Assembly: GCA_051892195.1 (NCBI GenBank)
Contig: JBJFFZ010000071.1
Location: forward strand, 1 to 46,564
Origin: CAKQOE01 sp051892195
GTDB taxonomy: Bacteria; Bacillota; Clostridia; Peptostreptococcales; Anaerovoracaceae
Direction: 5' to 3'
DNA length: 46,564 bases
How positions within the stretch are numbered: the stretch's first letter is position 1; each line of letters starts with the position of its first letter. This document shows positions 1-7,646 of the stretch, one piece after another. The notes beneath the pieces are model-generated. The model ran no database searches, was not told the origin of the DNA, and worked only from the letters and a program-made list of their open reading frames with translations. The translations under genes and the position numbers were made by a program.

Positions 1-128
1 CTGAAATTGATCTGCTTGATGCGAAGTATCAGGCGCAGTTGGCAGAAAAGGATGCAGAAATAGATCGATCCAACGAAATCATCCGCCAGCTCCAGGCCCA
101 GCTTGCCGCAGCAGGAATCACGCAGTAA
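1..128 (+). CDS. C-terminal end of an unknown coiled-coil protein (partial)
   Basis: An open frame enters from the left edge (codons begin at position 3) and ends at TAA 126-128, giving about 41 residues. It is rich in Ala, Gln, Glu and Lys with heptad-like spacing (for example AEKDAEIDRSNEIIRQLQAQ), which suggests a C-terminal amphipathic helix or coiled coil. The gene cannot be identified from this tail. It is followed by an apparently unrelated promoter at 233-262. Confidence 0.6.
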   Translation, partial: EIDLLDAKYQAQLAEKDAEIDRSNEIIRQLQAQLAAAGITQ

Positions 129-232
129 CCCCGCTATTGCGACCGCTCCGCGGGTCCCCGGGGCTGCGGTGGGAAACCTTATAAGAATCAGTAATTTCTT
201 CGGGAATGCAGGGGGAAAATAAAGCAAAAGTG

Positions 233-262
233 TTTGACTTACGGAATGGTTTCGTCTAAAAT
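233..262 (+). promoter_or_regulatory. sigma-A promoter of upp
   Basis: TTGACT at 233-238 and TAAAAT at 257-262 are separated by 18 bp, close to the housekeeping consensus. Transcription would begin near 268-270, only about 10 nt before the terminator-like hairpin at 278-315. Confidence 0.7.
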
Positions 263-277
263 CATAAAGGTAATGTT

Positions 278-315
278 AGCGGTCTTCGGCGCACCTTGCC
301 GGGGACCGCTTTTTT
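278..315 (+). terminator. intrinsic terminator / attenuator in the upp leader
   Basis: A perfect 13-bp stem (278-290 with 298-310, including two G-U pairs) with a 7-nt loop is followed directly by a T run (311-315). It lies between the upp promoter and the upp start codon, so it should cut off upp transcription unless bypassed. I saw no PyrR-type binding loop or antiterminator, and hardly any leader RNA precedes the hairpin. It could also end readthrough from the left. Confidence 0.65.
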
Positions 316-339
316 ATATGCTTAAGGGAGGGACAGGCT

Positions 340-972
340 ATGTCAGAAAATGTTACGATTCTTAATCATCCGCTTTTGAAACATAAGATCTCAAGACTCA
401 GAGATGAAACAACCGGTACAAACGAATTCCGCGCGTTAATCGAAGAAATCGCAATGCTTATGGGTTATGAAGCACTGAGAGATCTTCCTACAGAGGAGAT
501 CGAGGTCAAGACTCCCATTGAAACATGCATGACTCCTGTGATCGCAGGAAGAAAGCTGGCAGTGGTTCCGATCCTTCGTGCGGGACTGGGGATGGTGAGC
601 GGAATCCTGGCCCTTGTTCCGTCTGCAAAGGTGGGTCATATCGGAATGTACAGAGATGAGGAGACCCATGAGCCTCACGAGTATTACTGCAAGCTTCCGA
701 ACCCGATTGAAGAAAGAACCATCGTCGTTGTTGACCCTATGCTTGCCACCGGAGGCTCTGCGGTAGATGCCGTGGATCTCATCAAGGCAAGAGGGGGCAA
801 AAATATCAAGTTTATGGCCATCATCGCCGCACCGGAAGGAATCAAACGGTTTACGGAGGCCCATCCGGATGTTCAGCTGTATATTGCACAGCAGGACAGA
901 TGCCTCAACGAAGCAGCCTATATCTGCCCGGGTCTGGGGGATGCGGGGGACCGGATTTTCGGTACAAAGTAA
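340..972 (+). CDS. upp: uracil phosphoribosyltransferase
   Basis: Converts uracil and PRPP to UMP in cytoplasmic pyrimidine salvage. The 210-residue length is normal for the family. The PRPP-binding loop VVVDPMLATGGSAVDAV is at residues 129-145, and the uracil-binding tail (YICPGLGDAGDRIFGTK) is present at the C-terminus. The start is supported by AAGGGAGG at 324-331. The uracil permease gene lies about 300 bp downstream, so uptake and phosphoribosylation are neighbours. Expression is probably limited by the terminator hairpin at 278-315. Confidence 0.97.
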   Translation: MSENVTILNHPLLKHKISRLRDETTGTNEFRALIEEIAMLMGYEALRDLPTEEIEVKTPIETCMTPVIAGRKLAVVPILRAGLGMVSGILALVPSAKVGHIGMYRDEETHEPHEYYCKLPNPIEERTIVVVDPMLATGGSAVDAVDLIKARGGKNIKFMAIIAAPEGIKRFTEAHPDVQLYIAQQDRCLNEAAYICPGLGDAGDRIFGTK

Positions 973-1086
973 CGCCGCTTCGGTACAGAGCTGCGACGGT
1001 GGAAGGCGGCTCCGGTTTGGAGCAGAATCCGCATGGCTGCAGATCAGCACAGGCAGCCTCCGCGCAGGACGGAATTGTTTTGCCGT

Positions 1087-1135
1087 GACGCAGCATCACT
1101 TCCGATGCTGCGTTGCTCCGAAGGCAGCGTCATTT
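1087..1135 (+). promoter_or_regulatory. two mutually exclusive hairpins between upp and uraA
   Basis: Segment A (1088-1097) pairs perfectly with segment B (1104-1113) over 10 bp. The first eight bases of B (1104-1111) can instead pair with segment C (1124-1131), and C is followed by ATTTT. This resembles an antiterminator/terminator switch, although the T run is short and A:B looks stronger. A further small hairpin (GCGCTC/GAGCGC) lies at 1150-1164. The remainder of 973-1268 shows no gene. Confidence 0.35.
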
Positions 1136-1268
1136 TAATGGTTGCTGGTGCGCTCAGAGAGCGCGTTAGTCTATATTTTATCTATTATTTATTTGTGGTA
1201 CAGCCCTGCTGTATCCGCTCTTATTCAAGTTACAGCTGTTATTGTTTTTATCAAGGAAAGGAAACGTT

Positions 1269-2618
1269 TTGAGCAATTCAGAAAAGAAGCCGTCGTCAGA
1301 GGCAATCTACGACGCAAGGACGCTGGGTGCACCAAAGTTCACGGTACTTGGTCTTCAGCACATGTTCGCCATGTTCGGCGCAACCATTCTGGTGCCTGTT
1401 CTGACAGGTCTGGACGTATCAACAACCCTGCTCTTTGCAGGTCTCGGAACCCTGCTGTTCCATCTGGTATCCGGAGGAAGCGTTCCGGCATTCCTGGGAT
1501 CCTCCTTTGCATTTATCGCGGGCTATGCTGCCATCGCCCCAAATAAAGAAGCAGAACTGCTTCCGTATGCGTGCTTCGGGGTAGCGTGCGCCGCATGCAT
1601 GTACTTTATTCTGGCCGGTCTGATCCGGGCCTTCGGCATCAGCCGTGTTATGAAGTTCTTCCCGCCAATCGTAACGGGACCGATCATCATTGCCATCGGT
1701 CTGAACCTTTCATCATCCGCCATCAACAACTGCACCACCAACTGGGGAATCGCTGCAGTGGCCATCATCATCGTTGTGGCTGCCAACATCTGGGGAAAGG
1801 GAATGATCAAGATCATCCCGATTATTCTGGGTGTTCTGGGCTCTTATCTTGTGGCTGCAGTTACCGGAAATGTTGACTTTTCTGGCGTAAAGGATGCTGC
1901 ATGGATCGGTCTTCCGATTCACTGGAACAACACCGTGTTCTCCATCTTCAGCAATCCGGACACTTCGCTTCTGATCACTGCATTTATTACGATCTTCCCG
2001 ATTTCATTTGCTACGATTATCGAGCACATCGGAGACATGTCTGCAATTTCTTCCACAGTAGGAAAGAATTACCTTGCAAAGCCGGGTCTTCACAGAACTC
2101 TCCTGGGTGACGGTCTTGCCACATTGCTTGCATCTCTTTTCGGGGCGCCTGCAAATACAACCTACGGTGAAAACACAGGGGTTCTCTCTATTACAAAGGT
2201 CTTTGACCCGAGAGTGATCCGCCTTGCAGCAGGATTTGCCATTCTGTTCTCCTTCTCACCAAAGTTTGCGGCCCTCATCGGAGCCATGCCTGCAGCAACC
2301 GTAGGCGGTATCTCCATGGTGCTTTACGGCATGATTTCCGCAGTAGGTGTCAGAAATCTCATCGAGCATCAGGTGGATTTCAGCAAGTCAAGAAACATCC
2401 TGATCGCAGCTCTGATTCTGGTGCTGTCCATCGGCATCAACTACAGTACGGCAGGCTGTATCGCCCTCGCAGTGGGTACGGTTACAATCAGCTTCTCCGG
2501 CCTTGCAGTAGGTTCTCTGGTAGGTATCATTCTCAACGCAGTTCTTCCTGGCAAGGATTATGTGTTTGAGGAAACGGATGCACCGGTTCTGGACGGGGAA
2601 GAGGCTGCACAGCTTTAG
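1269..2618 (+). CDS. uraA: uracil/xanthine permease (NCS2 family)
   Basis: Integral membrane nucleobase:cation symporter that brings uracil into the cell for Upp. The protein (449 residues from the chosen start) has the repeated hydrophobic segments of the NCS2/UraA family, an early motif FTVLGLQHMFAMFGATILVP and the family signature around NTTYGENTGVL near the middle. The start chosen is TTG at 1269, which has AAGGAAAGG at 1253-1261 just upstream. An in-frame TTG at 1242 lacks such a site. A small hairpin (2627-2642) follows the stop. Confidence 0.93.
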   Translation: MSNSEKKPSSEAIYDARTLGAPKFTVLGLQHMFAMFGATILVPVLTGLDVSTTLLFAGLGTLLFHLVSGGSVPAFLGSSFAFIAGYAAIAPNKEAELLPYACFGVACAACMYFILAGLIRAFGISRVMKFFPPIVTGPIIIAIGLNLSSSAINNCTTNWGIAAVAIIIVVAANIWGKGMIKIIPIILGVLGSYLVAAVTGNVDFSGVKDAAWIGLPIHWNNTVFSIFSNPDTSLLITAFITIFPISFATIIEHIGDMSAISSTVGKNYLAKPGLHRTLLGDGLATLLASLFGAPANTTYGENTGVLSITKVFDPRVIRLAAGFAILFSFSPKFAALIGAMPAATVGGISMVLYGMISAVGVRNLIEHQVDFSKSRNILIAALILVLSIGINYSTAGCIALAVGTVTISFSGLAVGSLVGIILNAVLPGKDYVFEETDAPVLDGEEAAQL

Positions 2619-2626
2619 GTCTGATC

Positions 2627-2642
2627 TCCATCAAAGGATGGA
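2627..2642 (+). terminator. weak hairpin after uraA
   Basis: TCCATC (2627-2632) pairs with GATGGA (2637-2642) around an AAAG loop, followed by TTTCAATAG. The stem is short and the T run poor, so it is only a weak terminator candidate between uraA and the potD-like gene. Confidence 0.25.
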
Positions 2643-2686
2643 TTTCAATAGAATCAGCTAAAACAATAAAAAGAAGAGGAAAGAAA

Positions 2687-3784
2687 ATGAAAAACAGCAT
2701 GTTCAAAAAAGCAGCAGCAGGCGTTCTGGCCCTGACTATGGTATTTTCCATGGCAGCCTGCGGCGGCAGCGGCAACAGCTCCGCTGACGGAGAACAGGGC
2801 GAAAAGACAAAGCTCTATGTAGTGAACTGGAAGGATTACGCTTCCGATGATGCAGATTTCGTAAAGCAGTTTGAAGAAGAAAACAACTGCGAAATCGTAA
2901 ATACCTACATGGACAGCGAAGAGGATCTTCTCACAAGACTGAAGACCTCCGGCGCAGGAGAAATCGATGTATGCCTTCCAAACTGCACAATTCTTCCTGC
3001 AGCCATCGAAGCAGGCCTTTTAGAGCCGATTGACACAGCAAAGCTCTCAAACTTTGATTCTCTGTTCGACAGATTCAAGCAGCAGGAGGAATGCTTCAGC
3101 GAGGACGGCACCATGTACGCTGTTCCGTTTGTATGGGGCTCAACCGCTATCGCATACAACACAGAGCTCATGCCGGAAGCACCGACCACCATGGGCGTTC
3201 TCTTCGACGAAAGCCTGAAGGGCAAGATCACCTTCCGTGACGACTACAACGATGCCATCATGGCGGCTGCCATTGTACTGGGACAGGATCCGAACAATCC
3301 GTCTGACCTGGAAGCCATCAAGGCAAAGCTCATCGAACAGAAGGCGCTGAACAAGACCTACTGGCAGACCGGAGACGAATTCTCCAAGCTCTTTGCTGCA
3401 GGTCAGATTTCTGTGGGTCTCATGTGGTCCGGTCAGAGTGCAACCATGAAGATGAACGGCGAACCGATCGGATTTGTGGTACCGGAAGACGGCGCTCTGG
3501 GCTGGGTGGACAACTGGGCAATTCCTTCCAACTCTGAAAACAAGGATCTCGCCTACAAGTTCATCGACTTTATGCTGAGCAAGGATGTTCAGTACAGCTG
3601 GGCAGCAGAAAAGGGCGGTCCTGCTCCTGCCAACAAGGAAGCAGCCGACGCCATCGATCCTGAATATGCACTGTCCTGCGGAATGGACGAAGCTTCTCTG
3701 AACAGACTGGTGTTCATGCAGTACCGGTCCGATGAAGTAAAGCAGGCGTGGAATGAGCTGTGGACAGAAGTAAAGGCTTCATAA
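2687..3784 (+). CDS. potD: ABC transporter substrate-binding lipoprotein, PotD-like
   Basis: Extracellular solute-binding protein of the spermidine/putrescine (PotD/PotF) family, 365 residues. The signal peptide ends in a lipobox, SMAAC, with the lipidated cysteine at residue 25. The mature start KLYVVNWKDYASDD fits PotD-type binding proteins, as does the ending with ALSCGMDEASLNRLVFMQYR. The RBS is AGAGGAAAG. A terminator-like hairpin at 3832-3911 separates it from the permease genes, which would allow the binding protein to be made in excess. The true ligand is uncertain because a kinase and a glycohydrolase follow in the same operon. Confidence 0.88.
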   Translation: MKNSMFKKAAAGVLALTMVFSMAACGGSGNSSADGEQGEKTKLYVVNWKDYASDDADFVKQFEEENNCEIVNTYMDSEEDLLTRLKTSGAGEIDVCLPNCTILPAAIEAGLLEPIDTAKLSNFDSLFDRFKQQEECFSEDGTMYAVPFVWGSTAIAYNTELMPEAPTTMGVLFDESLKGKITFRDDYNDAIMAAAIVLGQDPNNPSDLEAIKAKLIEQKALNKTYWQTGDEFSKLFAAGQISVGLMWSGQSATMKMNGEPIGFVVPEDGALGWVDNWAIPSNSENKDLAYKFIDFMLSKDVQYSWAAEKGGPAPANKEAADAIDPEYALSCGMDEASLNRLVFMQYRSDEVKQAWNELWTEVKAS

Positions 3785-3804
3785 ACGAATAATGAATAAA
3801 CCTC

Positions 3805-3819
3805 GTCAGCTCTGCTGAC
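3805..3819 (+). repeat. small inverted repeat after potD
   Basis: GTCAGC (3805-3810) and GCTGAC (3814-3819) flank a TCT loop. There is no T run; it may act as a 3' RNA-stabilising hairpin for potD mRNA. Confidence 0.35.
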
Positions 3820-3831
3820 AGGCAATGACTG

Positions 3832-3911
3832 CGGCACACGGCCTGCGGGCTTCGGAGGAGTCAGCCGGAAAAGCTGCCTCCTCTGCGGAATCCGGACCGT
3901 GTGCCGTTTTT
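3832..3911 (+). terminator. large terminator-like hairpin between potD and potB
   Basis: The 10-bp arms CGGCACACGG (3832-3841) and CCGTGTGCCG (3897-3906) enclose a structured 55-nt insert that itself contains complementary AGGAG/CTCCT tracts, and are followed by TTTTT (3907-3911). It probably gives partial termination after potD. A second perfect hairpin (GGGGTC/GACCCC, 3919-3933) comes just downstream. Confidence 0.55.
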
Positions 3912-3918
3912 CTGCTCT

Positions 3919-3933
3919 GGGGTCAGAGACCCC
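3919..3933 (+). repeat. perfect hairpin GGGGTC-AGA-GACCCC before potB
   Basis: A six-base stem with an AGA loop at 3919-3933, followed at about 3940 by the palindrome TCTGATCAGA. These lie in the leader of potBCA and have no T run, so they could be RNA stability elements or operator-like sites. Confidence 0.4.
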
Positions 3934-3991
3934 GGGGCCTCTGATCAGAGGATCAGATCATTATTGCAGAAATAAAAAGACAGGTGATTGA

Positions 3992-4819
3992 ATGAACAAG
4001 GACAAACGACAGATCATGACATGGCCTTCGATGCTGGTGCTGTTTCTTTTTGCCTTTGTGCCGCTGATTATTATGTTCGTGACAAGCTTTCAGAGCGATG
4101 CCACAGGCAGCTTCACACTGGAAAACTATGCACGCTTCTTCCAGAAGTCCATGTATCTCAAGCTCACCGGAAAGACCATCGTCAATGCACTGCTTGTAAC
4201 CCTGGTCAGTCTGGTGGTTGCGTATCCCCTGGCATATATCATGGCAAAGAAGCTGAAGGGACTGAAGAATATTATTCTCGTACTGGTAATTATTCCATTC
4301 TTTACCAATCAGCTGGTCCGGGTGTACAGCTGGCTGATCTTCCTGCAGGACGGGGGCATCCTCAGCAGCTTTTTCCAGAGTCTCGGCCTCTTTGAGGACG
4401 GTCTGGGAATTCTCTACACCAGAGCAGCCGTAATCATCGGGCTGACCCATGCCTTTTTCCCTTATATGGTGGTAACGATCTACATGGCCTTAGAACGGCT
4501 GGATGATTCCCTTATCGAGGCCAGCACCAGCCTGGGAGCTTCCCGGATCACCACCTTCTTCCGGGTGATCTTCCCTCTGTCCATGCCGGGTGTGATCTCC
4601 GGAATTATGATTGTATTCGTACCGTGTCTGGGAACCTTCGTAGAACCGCGAATTCTGGGAGGAACAGACGGAACCGTCATCGGAACGGTCATTGAAGACC
4701 AGTTCTTTGAGATCTACGGATGGAATTTCGGCGCCGCCATTGCATTCCTGCTGCTGGCACTGGTACTGATCAGCATGGCCGTGCTCAACAAGGCGGCGGG
4801 CAGATGGGAGGCTGAATAA
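3992..4819 (+). CDS. potB: ABC transporter permease, PotB-like
   Basis: Inner-membrane permease subunit of the spermidine/putrescine-type importer, 275 residues with about six hydrophobic segments. The cytoplasmic EAA loop, which docks with the ATPase, reads LIEASTSLGASRITTFFRVI at about residues 173-192. The RBS AGGTGA lies 5-10 nt upstream of ATG. The stop overlaps the potC start by one base (TAATG), showing tight translational coupling. Confidence 0.9.
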   Translation: MNKDKRQIMTWPSMLVLFLFAFVPLIIMFVTSFQSDATGSFTLENYARFFQKSMYLKLTGKTIVNALLVTLVSLVVAYPLAYIMAKKLKGLKNIILVLVIIPFFTNQLVRVYSWLIFLQDGGILSSFFQSLGLFEDGLGILYTRAAVIIGLTHAFFPYMVVTIYMALERLDDSLIEASTSLGASRITTFFRVIFPLSMPGVISGIMIVFVPCLGTFVEPRILGGTDGTVIGTVIEDQFFEIYGWNFGAAIAFLLLALVLISMAVLNKAAGRWEAE

Positions 4820-5622
4820 TGAAAAAGAAAACAGGAATTCTCAGCAGTATCCTGGTGATTCTGGTGCTGCTCTATCTGTATGTGCCTATCATTGTGCTGA
4901 TGGTGCTGAGCTTCAACGAATCCCGGTACAATTCTCTGCCGATTCACTTTACATTGAAATGGTATCAGGAGCTGGTGGGGGACAAGGCCCTGATCACCGC
5001 AGCAGAAAACTCCCTGCTCCTTGCCTTTGTTACCGGTGTGATCTGTGTGATTCTGGCCACCCTTTTTACCCTGGGGCAGCGGTATCTTTCAAAGCGGCTC
5101 AACGGAACCTTCAACAGCATTGTCATGATGCCCATGAGCATTCCATGGCTCATCATCGGTCTGTCCATGCTGCTGATGATCCGTCAGCTGGGCTTTACAA
5201 AAAATATGTTCTTTGTTCTGGCAGGCCATGTGATCATTTCCCTGCCTTATGCCCTGCTGGTGCTTCGGGCCAGATTGAGCTCCATGGATCAGTCACTGGA
5301 GGAAATGAGCGCCTCCCTGGGTGCCGGCGGCTGGACCACCTTCCGCAGGATCACGTTTCCTGCCATAGCGCCTGCCATGGTGGCCGGAGGCTTCCTCTCC
5401 TTTATGATCAGCTTTGATAATTTTGCCATCAGCTATTTCCTGATGCCAAACGGAGTTTCCACACTTCCTATTGAAATTCAAACATCCATCAAGTTTGGGT
5501 TTACACCGGAGATCAACGCCATTTCAACCGTCATCATCGGTGTATCGCTGATCTGTCTTGCGGTAGTCGGTGTGATTATGGGATCCAGTCTGAAGAATAT
5601 GGCAAAGGGAGGAAACAAGTAA
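4819..5622 (+). CDS. potC: ABC transporter permease, PotC-like
   Basis: Second permease subunit of the importer, 267 residues with about six transmembrane segments. The EAA loop is LEEMSASLGAGGWTTFRRIT at about residues 157-176. The motif SFDNFAISYFL in the fifth segment is characteristic of PotC/PotI permeases. It overlaps potB by one base and its stop is immediately followed by the potA start, so potBCA is a single translational unit. Confidence 0.9.
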   Translation: MKKKTGILSSILVILVLLYLYVPIIVLMVLSFNESRYNSLPIHFTLKWYQELVGDKALITAAENSLLLAFVTGVICVILATLFTLGQRYLSKRLNGTFNSIVMMPMSIPWLIIGLSMLLMIRQLGFTKNMFFVLAGHVIISLPYALLVLRARLSSMDQSLEEMSASLGAGGWTTFRRITFPAIAPAMVAGGFLSFMISFDNFAISYFLMPNGVSTLPIEIQTSIKFGFTPEINAISTVIIGVSLICLAVVGVIMGSSLKNMAKGGNK

Positions 5623-6741
5623 ATGTCACAGATAACATTAAAAGGAATTACAAAAAAATACGGAGAAAAAACAGTTGTAGATCACGTGGATCTGGATATG
5701 GAAAACGGATCTCTGGTATCGATTCTGGGCCCTTCCGGCTGCGGAAAGACTACGATCCTGCGGATGATCGCAGGCTTCGAGGTGCCGGACGACGGCGATG
5801 TGCTGTTTGACGGCCAGTCCGTTGCAAAGGTTCCGGTAAGCAAGCGCAACATCGGCATGGTATTTCAGAGCTACGCTCTGTTTCCGCATATGACGGTGGC
5901 TCAGAATGTGGCTTACGGCCTGGAACAGCGGGATATTCCAAAGAACGAGATTCCGGCACGGGTGCAGGAGGCCCTGGCAACCGTCCATATGGAAGAATTT
6001 GCAGACAGAAAGCCCAAGCAGCTTTCCGGAGGGCAGCAGCAGCGCGTTGCGCTGGCAAGAGCTCTGGTGATCCGGCCGAAGGTTCTTCTGCTGGATGAGT
6101 GTCTGTCCGCTCTGGACAAGAAGCTCCGTGTGGAAATGCAGGTGGAGCTTCGCCGGATCCTGGAGGAAAGCCATGTAACCACCTTCTTTGTTACCCATGA
6201 CCAGGAAGAGGCCATGACCCTTTCCGACAAGATCGTGGTTATGAGCCGGGGAAAAATTGAACAGATGGGAACACCGCGGGAGGTCTACGAAAAGCCGGTA
6301 AACCGTTTTGTGGCAGACTTCCTTGGAAAAGCCAATTTCTTTGACGGCGTGGTTGAGAAGGCAGAGGGATCGCTCCTTACCATCCGCACAGAGGAAGGCA
6401 CTGTTACGGTGCCGGGCACCGGGGCTTTGGCAGGGGAAACCGTTTCCTACGCCCTGCGCCCGGAAAAGATCCGTCTCTGGAAGAAGGGCGAAGCACCGGC
6501 AGACCTTCCGACTCTGGACGGAACTGTGGAAAGCGTTACGTATTCCGGAAATCTCATGTCCTGCGTCATCCGGTGCGGGGCCATGGCCCTGCGGGCCGAA
6601 ATGGGCGGAGCGGACTCCGCTGCAGTAATTCAGCGGGGCGATGCCGTGGCGGTTTCCTGGAGTGCAGATGCCATGGTTCGCCTGGAGCTTCCGGTGGAAG
6701 AGCCGGAGAAAAACGGTGAGGGCGCAGCAGAATCACGGTGA
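5623..6741 (+). CDS. potA: ABC transporter ATP-binding protein, PotA-like
   Basis: ATPase that drives the Pot-type importer, 372 residues. Walker A GPSGCGKTT is at residues 36-44, the Q loop FQSYALFP at 81-88, signature LSGGQQQR at 134-141 and Walker B LLLDE at 155-159. Cys160 follows the catalytic Glu, where most relatives have Pro. The residues after about 240 form a TOBE-type regulatory domain. The gene starts at the base after the potC stop and ends 4 bp before the kinase gene, which points to one operon with the two catabolic genes downstream. Confidence 0.92.
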   Translation: MSQITLKGITKKYGEKTVVDHVDLDMENGSLVSILGPSGCGKTTILRMIAGFEVPDDGDVLFDGQSVAKVPVSKRNIGMVFQSYALFPHMTVAQNVAYGLEQRDIPKNEIPARVQEALATVHMEEFADRKPKQLSGGQQQRVALARALVIRPKVLLLDECLSALDKKLRVEMQVELRRILEESHVTTFFVTHDQEEAMTLSDKIVVMSRGKIEQMGTPREVYEKPVNRFVADFLGKANFFDGVVEKAEGSLLTIRTEEGTVTVPGTGALAGETVSYALRPEKIRLWKKGEAPADLPTLDGTVESVTYSGNLMSCVIRCGAMALRAEMGGADSAAVIQRGDAVAVSWSADAMVRLELPVEEPEKNGEGAAESR

Positions 6742-6745
6742 TATT

Positions 6746-7630
6746 ATGAATAACAAGTGCTATATCTATGGCGGTCTCCTTGCGGACTGCTATTATGAGG
6801 TGAGCCGCTGGCCCCAGCGGAGCCAGGACGGACTGATTCTGGGGGAACAGGTCATGGCCGGAGGCTGTGCCGTCAATATGGCGGCCACCATAAAAAACCT
6901 CGGGGGAGAGCCTCTGGTGATCTCCGCCATGGGGGATGATGCCCAGGCGCAGTTTCTCTTAAACTACATGGAGCAGAAGGGTTTCAGCACGGAGTTTCTG
7001 TGGCCCGCCGGGGGAACCAGCGGAAAGTGCATGGTATTTTTAGAACCCGACGGGGAGCGGACGTTTCTTACAGGAAAAGGTGCGGAAACGGTATACCCCC
7101 GGGAGCTGGATCAGAAAATCCGCAGGGAGGTGCCCGGGGCTGTAGGAATTACCGGGTATTACCTTTTGAATTCCAGCGCCTGTGCAGTGCTGGACACGGT
7201 GGAATACTTCGCCTCCTGCGGGTCAAAGGTCCTCTTTGACCCAAGCCCCCTGGTATCCTCTATTGCGGATGATATTCTTCAGAGAGTGCTTGATATAAGC
7301 CATATTATGACCCCTAACACAACAGAGCTTTCCTATATCGAGGGCTTTGTTTCCGTGGATGCGTATGTGGCAGGGGGGCGCACCGCTGTGGTGAAATCAG
7401 GAAGCAGCGGCGGAACCGTGTTTACGCCTTCCGGAAAATTTGATTACAGCGCTGCTCCGGTCCGCACGGTAAAGGATACCACCGGCGCCGGGGACAGCTT
7501 TGCAGGAGCCCTGCTCTACAGCATGGTGCAGGGGCTTCCTGTCCGGGAGGCTGTGGAGCTGGCTGCGGTATGTGCAGCAAAAACAGTGGAGATTCAGGGA
7601 CCTCACGGCTTCTGGTCTCTTTCGGATTGA
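6746..7630 (+). CDS. PfkB-family carbohydrate/nucleoside kinase
   Basis: Predicted ATP-dependent kinase of the ribokinase superfamily, 294 residues. The N-terminal GG motif region (MAGGCAVNMAATIKNLGG) and the C-terminal signature DTTGAGDSFAGAL (about residues 243-255, with the catalytic Asp in GAGD) are both intact. I chose ATG 6746 because the longer open frame overlaps potA by about 100 bp. It follows potA by 4 bp and precedes the glycohydrolase gene by 16 bp. The pairing of a PfkB kinase with an ADP-ribosylglycohydrolase-type enzyme recalls the E. coli yegU-yegV pair. The substrate is unknown; a ribose or nucleoside is an inference. Confidence 0.88.
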   Translation: MNNKCYIYGGLLADCYYEVSRWPQRSQDGLILGEQVMAGGCAVNMAATIKNLGGEPLVISAMGDDAQAQFLLNYMEQKGFSTEFLWPAGGTSGKCMVFLEPDGERTFLTGKGAETVYPRELDQKIRREVPGAVGITGYYLLNSSACAVLDTVEYFASCGSKVLFDPSPLVSSIADDILQRVLDISHIMTPNTTELSYIEGFVSVDAYVAGGRTAVVKSGSSGGTVFTPSGKFDYSAAPVRTVKDTTGAGDSFAGALLYSMVQGLPVREAVELAAVCAAKTVEIQGPHGFWSLSD

Positions 7631-7646
7631 CTGAGGGAGGTTTAAC

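Noticed and set aside
240..340. PyrR-binding attenuator before upp
   Set aside because: There is no PyrR-type binding loop and no antiterminator upstream of the terminator.
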